Positions 1-12,066 of a stretch of DNA of 64,000 nucleotides are shown here, piece by piece. Source of the stretch: Megamerina dolium (Eukaryota > Arthropoda > Insecta > Diptera > Megamerinidae); contig OY978525.1 in assembly GCA_963854835.1 (NCBI GenBank), positions 57,905,855 to 57,969,854 on the forward strand, written 5' to 3'. Positions within the stretch are counted from its first letter, which is position 1, and every line of letters begins with the position of its first letter. The position numbers and the translations under genes are program-made. Under the pieces are notes generated by a model that was not told the origin of the DNA, made no database searches, and saw nothing but the letters and a program-made list of their open reading frames with translations.

Positions 1-1605
1 ATGGCTGTAACATCGAAACTAAAAAACTTATCGATAAGTTTTGAATGTAGATGTCTGTGTATGTGTTTAGTAAACCTAATAAGAAAACGGGGAACCTCAA
101 AAATTGTTCTTTTTGTCATGCAAGAGAGAAAAACTATTGATCAGCTGATTTTCAGCTCAGATCTTATTTCGTACACAAACTTCAATGTAAGTAAGTTTCA
201 TTCTGCCGCGCAGTTACAAAGTTTTTTTGAATTGTATGAGTTTTTGGACCTTTTTAACTATTATAACAATTTTTATTATTATTATTTTAAATAGTTAAAG
301 TGCTGTAAATTAAACATTTAGCGTTATGGGTCGTCGTACAACGATGGAACAGCGTAAACTGGTAATTAACCATTTTAGGAAAGGTCAGAGTGTGCGAAAA
401 ATTGCTGAAATGACAAATTTAAGTGCCTCAACTGTCCAATACATCATTCAACGCTTCGTTCGCGAAAATCGGTTGGAGAACAAGGGCAGAGAAGCACCTA
501 ATAAGATTTTCAACGCTTCAGACGAGCGTTATATTGTACGAAAAATTAAGAAAAATCCAAAGTTATCCGCTCCGAAGTTGGCTGCAGAGGTTCAGCGTGA
601 AATAGGAAAATCATCCAGTGCTGAAACTGTCCGACGTGTGCTGCGCAATCATGACTTGAACGGTCGAGTAGCCCGAAAGAAACCATTCATTTCGAAAATG
701 AATATACAACGCCGACTTGACTTCGCCAAAGAGCATATTATTAATACTCCTGCGTTCTGGAATACCGTTATTTTCGCGGATGAGTCTAAGTTTAATATTT
801 TTGGCTCGGACGGAATGTCATATGTTTGGCGTAAAGCGAATACCGAGCTAAACAAGGAGAACCTTAAGCCCACAGTGAAGCATGGTGGCGGTAGCGTGAT
901 GGTTTGGGCCTGTATGTCAGCAGCCGGAGTAGGTGAATTGGTTTTTATTGAGGAAACAATGGACAAAATGAAGTACCTCGAGATTCTGAAAAACAATTTA
1001 CTTCAAAGTGCAGACAAACTGGGTTTGCGGGAAGAATTTCGGTACTACCAAGATAATGACCCAAAACATAAATCTGGGATTGTGCAATCTTGGCTTATTT
1101 GGAACTGCCCACACTTGATGTCTCCACCACCACAGTCACCTGACATGAATGTGATTGAAAATCTTTGGTCTATTTTGGACAATAAAATAAGAACACACAA
1201 GATTTCTAATAAGCAAGACCTAAAGAAGGTACTGATGGAAGAATGGAAAAAAATCACACCAGACATCACTCAAAAATTGGTGGATTCAATGCCAAATAGA
1301 CTCCAGGCTGTCATTAACGCTAAGGGATGTCAACTAAATATTAAAATCAACTTACTTTGTTTTTAGTTTGAACTTAAAGAGACTGTACGAAATAAGCTGT
1401 GACATGAATTTTCCTATTTTTTTCTTATTTTATTTTTTTATAGTGTCAAACACTAAAATTTTGAAAAAGTAAATTTTGGAAAATAAAAAACAAACCTTCC
1501 TTTCTAAAATGGCATTTATATTTTGTTCAAATTTTTGCTATATTAGGAATTACGACTGCAGCAATTTTTAAACTGTCACTGTACGAAATAAGCTGGGAGC
1601 CACTG
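1..1605 (+). mobile_element. Tc1/mariner-superfamily DNA transposon (left end outside window)
   Basis: The right terminus is visible: the motif GTACGAAATAAG runs at 1581-1592, the element ends with GGGAGCCACTG at 1605, and a TA follows. The same motif occurs internally at 1385-1396 and inverted at 163-174, giving the IR/DR layout known from several Tc1 families. From the spacing on the right, the outer left repeat should lie about 50 bp upstream of base 1. The element sits inside a BEL/Pao LTR: the LTR sequence to its right matches the middle of the intact LTR copy at 4725-5372, so the Tc1 insertion is the younger event. Confidence 0.88.
326..1366 (+). CDS. Tc1-like DD34E transposase, apparently intact
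   Basis: This 346-residue frame would catalyse cut-and-paste transposition of the surrounding element in the nucleus. An N-terminal helix-turn-helix region (about residues 1-55, with an RKIAEM...SASTVQYI recognition segment) precedes a second DNA-binding half (about 60-120). The catalytic triad is visible as D152 (in FADES), D243 (in YQDNDPKH) and E278 (in SPDMNVIEN), with 34 residues between the last two, as in Tc1 elements. The length equals that usual for the family and there are no internal stops or frameshifts. The ATG at 326 opens the helix-turn-helix and fits family N-termini (MGRRTTMEQR). Whether it is active cannot be told from sequence. The left transposon end lies outside the window. 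Confidence 0.9.
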   Translation: MGRRTTMEQRKLVINHFRKGQSVRKIAEMTNLSASTVQYIIQRFVRENRLENKGREAPNKIFNASDERYIVRKIKKNPKLSAPKLAAEVQREIGKSSSAETVRRVLRNHDLNGRVARKKPFISKMNIQRRLDFAKEHIINTPAFWNTVIFADESKFNIFGSDGMSYVWRKANTELNKENLKPTVKHGGGSVMVWACMSAAGVGELVFIEETMDKMKYLEILKNNLLQSADKLGLREEFRYYQDNDPKHKSGIVQSWLIWNCPHLMSPPPQSPDMNVIENLWSILDNKIRTHKISNKQDLKKVLMEEWKKITPDITQKLVDSMPNRLQAVINAKGCQLNIKINLLCF

Positions 1606-1607
1606 TA

Positions 1608-1990
1608 TATTGATTTAAAATAAAAAAATTACAATTAATGCAAATATGTGTTAATAGGCATTTTTACATAATTTGCCTTGAATATTGCATATACATATAA
1701 TTGATTTAAAATATAACAAAATACAATTAATGCCTTGACAGCATTTTTAGGCAAAGCATATTGACCATTATACGTAACAACAGCAACGCTGTTTGTTTTT
1801 AGTTCATTAGCGGTCATATAATGATGACACTGAATTTATGATTTTATAAACTGTATATGGAGTTTACTCGCGGTCATATGCTGTCAAGGTTATAAATATG
1901 CAATACAATATAATGATTGATGAACTTTTTATATACACATATATTTACAGACTAAATACATACTACATATATATGTTTAAGAATTAAACA
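1608..1990 (-). repeat. Partial BEL/Pao LTR (left arm, interrupted by Tc1)
   Basis: This is the reverse complement of the first part of the LTR at 4725-5372. On the minus strand it begins TGTTTAATTC at 1990, immediately after a purine-rich tract (1991-2002). The outer part of the LTR is displaced to the other side of the Tc1 insertion, beyond the window. Confidence 0.8.
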
Positions 1991-2380
1991 TTCTGCCCCC
2001 GCGTTGAACAATTGTTCAACTAGACTCAATTTAACATACGTCCTCAACCGTTTGTTGTCGTGGGCGTGGTTGAGGAGCAGTCGTTTCTGACCTGGTTGGT
2101 GCACTTGATGGGTTGACGCTGCGTATTTTCCAAACTAGACCAACAATCAATAATGTGGTTGATAGCAAGAGTGCGGCGTAGCTGACTGCCTGATGATGGT
2201 AGTTTGGAGATGTAATCTCCTTCAGCTGAACTAGTTTGGTTTTCGCTAATGCGTCGTAATTCCTTGATGCATGGATGTACGTCTTTTCTTTGTTGGAACT
2301 TCATCTTCCTTATTGTACAATGTAGCTTCTGTTTGCTCAGATGTGTCGAAATCATGTTTCTTGTGTAATGTTTCGACATT

Positions 2381-4225
2381 TTAGACTTTGTTTAGAGGAA
2401 TGCTGACGATGAGAGAAGTCTTGGGCTGCCTTTCACTCTCGATGTTCTCATCTTCTGTTTCGATTGGCAGTAGTGCTAATCTGTGAATTGGCCTCCTGCA
2501 GTTACCAGTTGCTGTTTTCAATTCAACTACTCGCACTATTCCATCATCACCCTTGAAGACATTTGTGACTCGTCCTAACGGCCACTTGAGTATTGCAGTG
2601 TTGTCTTCTTTGATGATCACCATGTCACCAAGGCTGATATTGGACTGCTTATTTTTCCATTTATTTTTTGACTGGAGCTCACACAAAAAATCCCGAGACC
2701 ATCGCTTCCAGAATTCCTCTTTAAGATGACTGACCAACTTCCATCTACTTAAGAGATTAGAATTTGTTGATGTGGCCCTTGAATCGACCTGTGCGTTTAA
2801 TGGTTCCCCTATGAGAAAGTGGCCAGGATTTAGGGCGGCTAAGTCTTTTGGGTCTTTAGAGAGTGGGCAAATTGGTCTTGAATTAAGAATGCCCTCAATT
2901 TCTATTATTATAGTGTCTAGCTCTTCGTAAATCAAAGATGCGGTTGCTACGCTCCTGATTAGAAGATGATTCGCAGACTTAACCGCAGCTTCCCAAAGAC
3001 CACCAAAGTGTGGTGCTCTCGGTGGTATGAAGTGAAATGTTATGCCTCTACCGTTGCACTCTCTTGCAATTGACTCTCGAGATTTGATGGAGTGAATTGT
3101 TTCATTAAGTTCTGTTAGTTGATTTTTGGCACCAACAAAGTTTGTCGCGTTGTCACAATACAAATTTTGACAATGACCTCTTCAGCTTATAAAGCGTTTT
3201 AATGCACCAATAAAGGCATTCGTGGTTAGGTCGCTGACTAACTCCAAATGAACTGCCTTTGTTGCGAAGCAACAAAATACTGCTGTATAGGCTTTCTGTG
3301 GTTTCTTTCCTCTGATCTTAAAATGAACCCAAAGTGGTCCACAGAAGTCAACGCCAGAATTGATGAATGGTCTTGCTGGCGTAACTCTTGTTGACGGGAG
3401 GTTGCCCATAATTTGACCCAATAGTTTTGGTCTGGCCTTGGTACATCTCACACAATTTTGAACAATTGAGCGTGCCATGGATTTTCCTTTTATTGGCCAA
3501 AATTTCTGTCTTGTGTAAGCCAATAAAGCTTGGGCTCCGCAATGATAGTTTTGTTTATGGATCATCTGCATCAATAACTTGGTGATGGGGTCATTGTACG
3601 GAATTAGCAAAGAGGTGTTTGGCATTGTATGTAAGCTCGGAAGATTGTAATCGTCCTCCAACTCTAATAATGTCATTCGTGTCTAAAAATGGGGAAAGAT
3701 AAGAGAGTTTTCTAATTCGTCTACCGTAAAGGTACTCTCTGACTGTGTCGTAACTCTTCTGGCATTGTTGGTGAATCTAAATATGTAACTTGTGATTCGT
3801 TGCAACGTTTTAAATAAGTCATTATGTCGAATGTTGTAAATTACGCTTCCTTTATCATGTTCAGTGGTTGTTACGGGAGTTGATGTCGCCTTATGTTCCA
3901 TGATGAAGTTGTCTTTGCGTATTGACAATGACTTCGAATATGGCTGTGGCCAAGAGTCTTCTTGACCATGCAGAAATAGTGGCCCGTAAAACCATAAGTT
4001 ACAGGCTGCTAGCCTTTTTGGTGATAATCCTCGTGATAACACATCAGCAGGGTTATGTTGTGAGCTTACATGACGCCACTGTCCTGCAATGGATTTCTCC
4101 TGGATGACAGATACACGATTTCCTACAAACGTTTGAAACGATGATGAAGGTGAATTTATCCACGCCAACACGATCTGTGAGTCAGTCCAGAAGTACGTAG
4201 CTGCATCTAATTTTAGGTCTGTTTT
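2381..4225 (-). pseudogene. BEL/Pao pol, 3' half: RNase H-like region, integrase, DUF5641
   Basis: Three minus-strand open stretches (4225-3683, 3676-3182 and 3163-2381) lie in one frame, separated only by a TAG near 3684 and a TGA near 3182. In order they show the Pao-type RNase H region (FWTDSQIVLAWI, NPADVLSRG), the integrase zinc-binding region (YHCGAQALLAYTRQKFW, NCVRCTKA), the integrase core (SGVDFCGP, CDNATNF, WEAAVK) and the C-terminal DUF5641 domain (FWKRWSRDFLCEL, GRVTNV, RRPIHRLALLP). Protease and reverse transcriptase are absent. The two nonsense codons and missing half make it inactive. Confidence 0.85.
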
Positions 4226-4335
4226 GCAGGAGGCCAATTCACAGATTAGCACTACTGCCAATCGAAACAGAAGATGAGAACATCGAGAGTGAAAGGCTTC
4301 TCTCATCGTCAGCATTCCTCTAAACAAAGTCTAAA

Positions 4336-4684
4336 ATGTCGAAACATTACACAAGAAACATGATTTCGACACATCTGAGCAAACAGAAGCTACATTGTAC
4401 AATAAGGAAGATGAAGTTCCAACAAAGAAATGACGTACATCCATGCATCAAGGAATTACGACGCATTAGCGAAAACCAAACTAGTTCAACTGAAGGAGAT
4501 TACATCTCCAAACTACCATCATCAGGCAGTCAGCTACGCCGCACTCTTGCTATCAACCACATTATTGATTGTTGGTCTAGTTTGGAAAATACGCAGCGTC
4601 AACCCATCAAGTACACCAGCCAGGTCAGACCCGACTGCTCCTCAACCACGCCCACGACAACAAACGGTTGAGGACGTATGTTAA
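4336..4684 (+). pseudogene. Short 3' reading frame of the BEL element with one hydrophobic segment
   Basis: Two overlapping frames cover the interval between pol and the purine tract, and the same sequence occurs inverted at 2031-2379. The frame from 4430 carries a membrane-like stretch (YAALLLSTTLLIVGLVWK) followed by a polar proline-rich tail, as at the end of an Env-like protein. An in-frame TGA at 4412 closes it upstream. The frame from 4336 is open for 111 residues but has no recognisable motif. I cannot decide which, if either, was coded. A remnant Env C-terminus is the most economical reading. Confidence 0.35.
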
Positions 4685-4724
4685 ATTGAGTCTAGTTGAA
4701 CAATTGTTCAACGCGGGGGCAGAA

Positions 4725-6102
<1,378 letters not shown>

Positions 6103-6290
6103 AATAACCGTCTATTTTCACCCCTTAAGATGGGCTCATCTACAAAATTTACCTTTTTTCCAATTCAATTCTTGAAAGTGCTTCATAATTTATTTGTACT
6201 AGAAATAAATGAAGAAGAAATATATAAAGAAAAAAATGAAGCTTAAGCTGTATTAAATATGCTTGCATATCGGGTTTGAATTGAAAATAT

Positions 6291-6680
6291 TGTAACGAGT
6301 GTCGATGGTTGGTTACTCTTCACTATTGTGAATGACACGAGTGTTGGCAGCATCGAAACGAATGTCAACAAAATGAAATAGGCGATAACCAGAACACGTC
6401 AACGAGAAAGAATGTGATGAATATCGGCTACTATAAAGGAAGATTCTGGAGGGTTGCCACAGAGTATTAAGAGAGCCAGTGTTGACAAATGCAAATCAAT
6501 CGAAACCGAGCGTGATTGCGCAAACATCGATACGGTATTAGAGGCAAAAGTTGCAAGTACATTAAAAGAGTTATTGTAAATAGTTGATTGTAAATAGAGT
6601 TCATTAAATAAATTGTTGCTATATATAGTTGTACCAAAAAATCGAACAAGATTAATTCAAATAGAATAAAATGTTCACAG
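6291..6680 (+). repeat. G1 LTR, 5' copy, 3' end truncated
   Basis: It aligns with the 422-438 bp LTRs of copies 2 and 3 but stops at TTCACAG, short of the expected GTAACA end. The TATCGATA motif seen in the other LTRs is mutated here (TGTCGATGG). Confidence 0.82.
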
Positions 6681-7830
6681 ATGGTGAAAATTGACCAACT
6701 AAAAGTGGACCAAGTGAAAAAAAAGAGATGAATCTATCGTCATCAGGTACAAAAGCAGAACTGCTGGTGAGGCTAAGGCAAGCCATGGAGGCTAAGGGTA
6801 TTAATGTAGAAGAACGTGAGTTCTTTGAGGAAGCCGATATACATGCAATTGTGCACGCCGAGGAAGAGATCAAGATAGATTCGGTCAACTCATGGAATTC
6901 ATGATATCCATGATGCAACAATAGCAGCAGCAACTGCAAAGAATTAATTAAGTTACAAGAACATTCGGCTGAATTGGATACGGAAATTCAAGGAAATGCG
7001 TCTCGCATTGACTGCAGACTTCAATTGACAAAGTCACCGAGCTGAAAGAACACTTTGATGAATTGGATGATAAGCTGAAGGAACATGTCGACGACTGGGA
7101 AGATAAGTTTAAGAAATTAAAGCACGAGCTCAATCAATTAAAAATAAACGGACCATCTACATCAGTGATTAGAGAATCAAGTACAATTAAACTAAAGCCA
7201 CCAACATTTGATGGAACCACACCATTCAATATCTTCAAGCTTCAGTTCGAGACGACAGCTTCGAAGAATCAATAGGACGATAGTGACAAAACTGCTGCTT
7301 TAATAGTAGCATTAAAAGGAAATGCTTCCGAGGTGTTACAAATGGTTCCAGAGAAAGATCGTGGTAGCTACCAATCATTGGTGGACACACTCCTGCGGAA
7401 ATATGGAAATGAATACAAGAGCCAATTACATCGAGTGGAGTTAATATCTCGAGTGCAATGGAGAAATGAGAGCCCTCCTGATTTCGCTTCCGACATTGAG
7501 TGCTTATGTCATCTAGTGTCCTCTGGTAATTCGGAAGAATTCATAGAGGAAATAAAAATAGAGGCATTCATAGATGGTATACGCGACGGAGAGACTAAGC
7601 GTTCCCTAGTCATGTCACCAAGGAGTACATATGCGGAAACAGTAGTGCCGTAACGTATGAAGCCGCCAGTTTAATATGTTGACCAATGCCACGAGTACCC
7701 CAACTAGAAGCAGAAACAACAGATCTAGTTGAAGCAGTGCGTCAGGCAGTAAAATCATTAGTGCAGCCTGAAGCAAGAACAGCAGGTCTATGCGAAAGAA
7801 ATTTAATGAAACGAAGCTTAAATTTACGTC
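6681..7830 (+). pseudogene. Decayed G1 gag
   Basis: Fragments of the Gag described at 43538 are recognisable. They include the N-terminal SAP-like segment (MNLSSSGTKAELLVRLRQAM near 6731-6790), part of the coiled-coil repeats, the conserved PPTFDG...PFNIFKLQFETTA capsid start (about 7198-7262), and the capsid body up to ETKRSLVMSPRSTYAE (about 7590-7640). Stops (including TAG near 7272) and frameshifts break it. No zinc knuckle survives. Confidence 0.8.
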
Positions 7831-7855
7831 AAATGTGAGAATGTGGGCTTGATGG

Positions 7856-8690
7856 CTAATATTTCGTGGGATAACCTTTTTGTTTGATGACAACTTGACA
7901 TCGGCGCTGCATAGACTTGATTAAACTTTGACATCGTTCAACTGGAATTGATTCCCAAGCCTTTTTAGCTTCTTCGAAAAGATGATTCAAATTCGTGATA
8001 TTTTTACCACTAATTTCCTTTCTGAAGTCATTCCATAAATGTTTTATGGAATTTAAGTCTGCACTCGATGACAGCCATTCTAAAAGAAGGATTGAATTGT
8101 CCTCAAAGAACTTTTTGGTTACTTTAGCCGTATGTTTTGGGTCACTATTTTGCTTGAATCTCCAAATAACGGGTATATTTTCTTCGGCCGATGGCAGCAT
8201 AATATTTGAAGAATCTCAACATATTTTTCTTTCAATGAAGTACCATCAATTCGACAAAGCGGACCAACACCATTCCAGGAGAAGCATCCCCATACATTTA
8301 TGGAGCCTCCGCCATGTTTAACGATCGGCGACACATATTTTGGGTCAAGTTCAGCATTTTTTGGGCGTCTTACATTCTTTCATCTGGACCTATGCGATTA
8401 ATTTTAATTTCATCACTCCTGACTATAAATTTCAATTGGTATTCAGTCTAAGCTGCGTGTTCTTCAGCGAATTCCAAACAGCGTTTTCATTGGTGAAGAA
8501 TCTTGGTTGAAGAATCTTGGTTGAATCTTGGCTTCATTCATGAAGCCAAGATTCAACCAAACGACGTGCAACAGTATGTTTTGATATGGAGACTCCGTAG
8601 TACTGCGGCATGAAGCTCAATTATTGCTTTTATAATGTCTGTGGTACAACTCTTCGCTTTATCCATATTTACTATCTTATGGACACTCAA
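7856..8690 (-). pseudogene. Relic of a Tc1-like transposase
   Basis: On the minus strand the order is a degenerate N-terminal half (about 8690-8340), the segment VKHGGGSINVWGCFSWNGVG (8334-8240), and the C-terminal half to 7856. The second catalytic region reads FKQNSDPKHTA where QQDNDPKHT is expected, and the third reads SSADLNSIKHLW where QSPDLNPIENLW is expected. Both catalytic acids are therefore lost. At least one frameshift occurs near 8200. No terminal repeats were recognised. Bases 8691-8966 hold nothing identifiable. Confidence 0.75.
8518..8561. repeat. Perfect 21-bp-stem hairpin
   Basis: Bases 8518-8538 and 8541-8561 are exact reverse complements separated only by TC. Just upstream, GAAGAATCTTGGTT is repeated in tandem (about 8497-8520). 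It lies within the Tc1 relic. Confidence 0.9.
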
Positions 8691-8966
8691 ATTTTATTCA
8701 AAACACTTTCTTTATTATTTTAAATATTTAATTTTATCTGATTTTAACAATTATGAAACATTTTTATAGTTTAAATCTAATATATTCAACGTTCCTAATT
8801 ACGTGTCATACTCAAAACGCACTGCAAGCAAATAAATGAAATTTTTTTTGCGAAAGCTAAAAAGAACTTGATGTAACGGGACATTTTTGAATGAAGGAAA
8901 GAAAAAGAGACTTAAAGCGAAAAAAAACTCAAACTGAAATCATAGTTTGGTACTTCTAACGCGAGT

Positions 8967-10261
<1,295 letters not shown>

Positions 10262-10533
10262 AATTATTTCTTACTGAACGGCGAAATCAAAAAAATATAT
10301 TTTCACCTTGAGCTTAAGCTCAACTTTATTTCTTCATCTTCAACTTAGAACTAACTCACAAAATTGCTTAATGCTAAACCTTTGCCAAAAATCCCTACCT
10401 ACGTCACGTTGCACTAGCATGTGCTGGGAACCAACTTTCACAACGCTTGCAAGTATTGCCTTGCGCGTGTGGTGTAATTCGACTGTTGCGACATTCCGCA
10501 TTTGACACCTTGCAAAACGTGGGAATGTTAACT
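10262..10533 (-). repeat. Errantivirus 3' LTR
   Basis: Matches 17141-17411 over its whole length with few differences. On the minus strand it begins AGTTAACATTCCCAC at 10533. A perfect 16-bp palindrome TTGAGCTTAAGCTCAA (10308-10323) lies beside a minus-strand AATAAA (10325-10330). Confidence 0.92.
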
Positions 10534-10548
10534 CCCCTCCTTCTTAAA
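10534..10548 (-). other. Errantivirus polypurine tract
   Basis: On the minus strand AAGAAGGAGGGG immediately precedes the 3' LTR. It is the presumed plus-strand primer for reverse transcription. Confidence 0.8.
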
Positions 10549-10642
10549 GAAACGTCTCGTTTCTCTCAATTTCTTCTGAAATGCTTTTAACTTTACTTAA
10601 CATGCTATCAAATAATTTTTGATTTGATTTTATTTTCTTAAT

Positions 10643-11989
10643 TTAATAACATTTAATTATTGCTTTAGCTACAATAAAAGATATGTAAGAGATACAGATT
10701 ATGGTAAGCAGTGACAGAATGGAATATACTGTTGGATGTCTTTTAACTTCTTGCTTTATTGAATTTAAAAAATTTATATTTTCGAATTTTAGTTCTTCAT
10801 TAGTGCTCTCTATATATTCAATTATTTCAAATTGATTTGGCTTATTATTTTTCAAAAAATTTCTAATTATGGCTGTTGGATTTTCGTAAGTTACATTATC
10901 GATTTTTGTCTTGTTTTCAAAAGTTATCAAGTAAACTCCTTGAAGTTTTTGGTCATTTACTACATGTTCTCCTGAAATTAAAATTGCGCCATCTTTCAGC
11001 ACCTCCAAATCCTTATTTCCTTCTTTAATTTTTGTGCAATTGCCCTTATTATTATTTAGTAAATTTGAAAAACATGATTTTTTATAATTAAATTTACAAA
11101 AATTTCCATTTAGTTCAGCTTTACAGCTTTCGACATTATAAAAAAGATTTTTACACTTTACAATTTCTTTTTCTATTACAAGTTTGCCATCAGGCTGTGA
11201 TATTGCTCTTGATTCAAATAAATTACAATTTTTTTCAACAATAGGATATTTAATGTGAATAACTATTATATCATTATTTTGTAATATTTTAAATTTTGAT
11301 GCGTCCATTAAATCAGTCAGCGTAATTTTTTGATGTTCGTGATCAGTGATATCTTGTATTTCTTTGAGGTTAAGGATCGCAGGGTTTAGGATGCCCATTT
11401 TGGATAATGTTATAGTCTGTATTGTGTTCTGTAGTTCATTTATTATTAGTCTATTTCTGTATCTAGTAGTCAAGGTAATCTGCAAATTGGTTTGCGTATT
11501 CTGGAGTGAATTAGTCAGATCTGTAATGGCTTTAAATATTGCGGAGTTCGTTGTCCTTTGTCTATTGTTATTTTCTATCAGTTCATTAAGATTTAAGTTG
11601 ACTTTAACCATATCATCATGGTCGGGACTTCCTGATATCCATTTCCAAATGGTTCCTAATTCATTTATTCCTCTTTTAGCCCTATAATTTGTCTGGATTA
11701 ATTGCCGGAGCAAAGTATCAATTAGCTGTAACTCTAAATCTATTTCTTTATGTTGTGAACGGCTTACATTTTCTTCGGTATCAAAATAATTTCGCTTTTT
11801 GCTTAAAATTTCTTTAGTTTCTTTTATTATATTGGAGAAATACGTCAAATTCGTGATATGGAATATGTCACCATATTCCTTGTAAATTATTGCTTCCCCG
11901 TTCTGTACTAATAAATAGTCTTCACGGGTATAATCTATTACTTCAGCTGTGGTAATTACAAAAAACCCAATTATACTCAAGACAAACAT
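10643..11989 (-). CDS. env: Errantivirus Env-like glycoprotein, open reading frame
   Basis: This 448-residue frame would encode the membrane glycoprotein of the provirus. Visible features are an N-terminal hydrophobic signal (about residues 1-16), a furin-type site RAKR (103-106) followed by GINELGTIWKWISG (the conserved errantiviral fusion-peptide start), a cluster of cysteines in the C-terminal half, and one transmembrane segment (about 420-442) with a short tail. Length and order are those of insect errantiviral Env. No stop or frameshift is seen, unlike pol. In this group env is expressed from a spliced RNA; I did not resolve splice sites. Start chosen as the ATG that opens the signal peptide. 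Confidence 0.88.
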   Translation of the reverse strand: MFVLSIIGFFVITTAEVIDYTREDYLLVQNGEAIIYKEYGDIFHITNLTYFSNIIKETKEILSKKRNYFDTEENVSRSQHKEIDLELQLIDTLLRQLIQTNYRAKRGINELGTIWKWISGSPDHDDMVKVNLNLNELIENNNRQRTTNSAIFKAITDLTNSLQNTQTNLQITLTTRYRNRLIINELQNTIQTITLSKMGILNPAILNLKEIQDITDHEHQKITLTDLMDASKFKILQNNDIIVIHIKYPIVEKNCNLFESRAISQPDGKLVIEKEIVKCKNLFYNVESCKAELNGNFCKFNYKKSCFSNLLNNNKGNCTKIKEGNKDLEVLKDGAILISGEHVVNDQKLQGVYLITFENKTKIDNVTYENPTAIIRNFLKNNKPNQFEIIEYIESTNEELKFENINFLNSIKQEVKRHPTVYSILSLLTIICISYISFIVAKAIIKCY

Positions 11990-12066
11990 TTTCTGAAAAT
12001 ATTATAAGAAAATTGAAAAAAATATTAATTACTAATTGTTTTCCACTAGGGATGATCATAAAAAGA

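Larger units (their letters stand above)
6291..7830 (+). mobile_element. Ty3/gypsy family G1, copy 1: 5' LTR plus decayed gag
   Basis: The sequence starts TGTAACGAGTGTCGATGG and aligns throughout with the G1 LTRs at 19518 and 43072, then with their gag. The LTR end and primer-binding site, present in the other copies, are deleted: LTR sequence (to 6680) joins the gag ATG directly. Pol and the 3' LTR are missing, and a Tc1 relic follows. It is the most diverged G1 copy in the window. Confidence 0.85.

Noticed and set aside
1..294. 97-codon frame at the start of the window
   Set aside because: It lies in the noncoding left part of the Tc1 element and spans its internal repeat (163-174).
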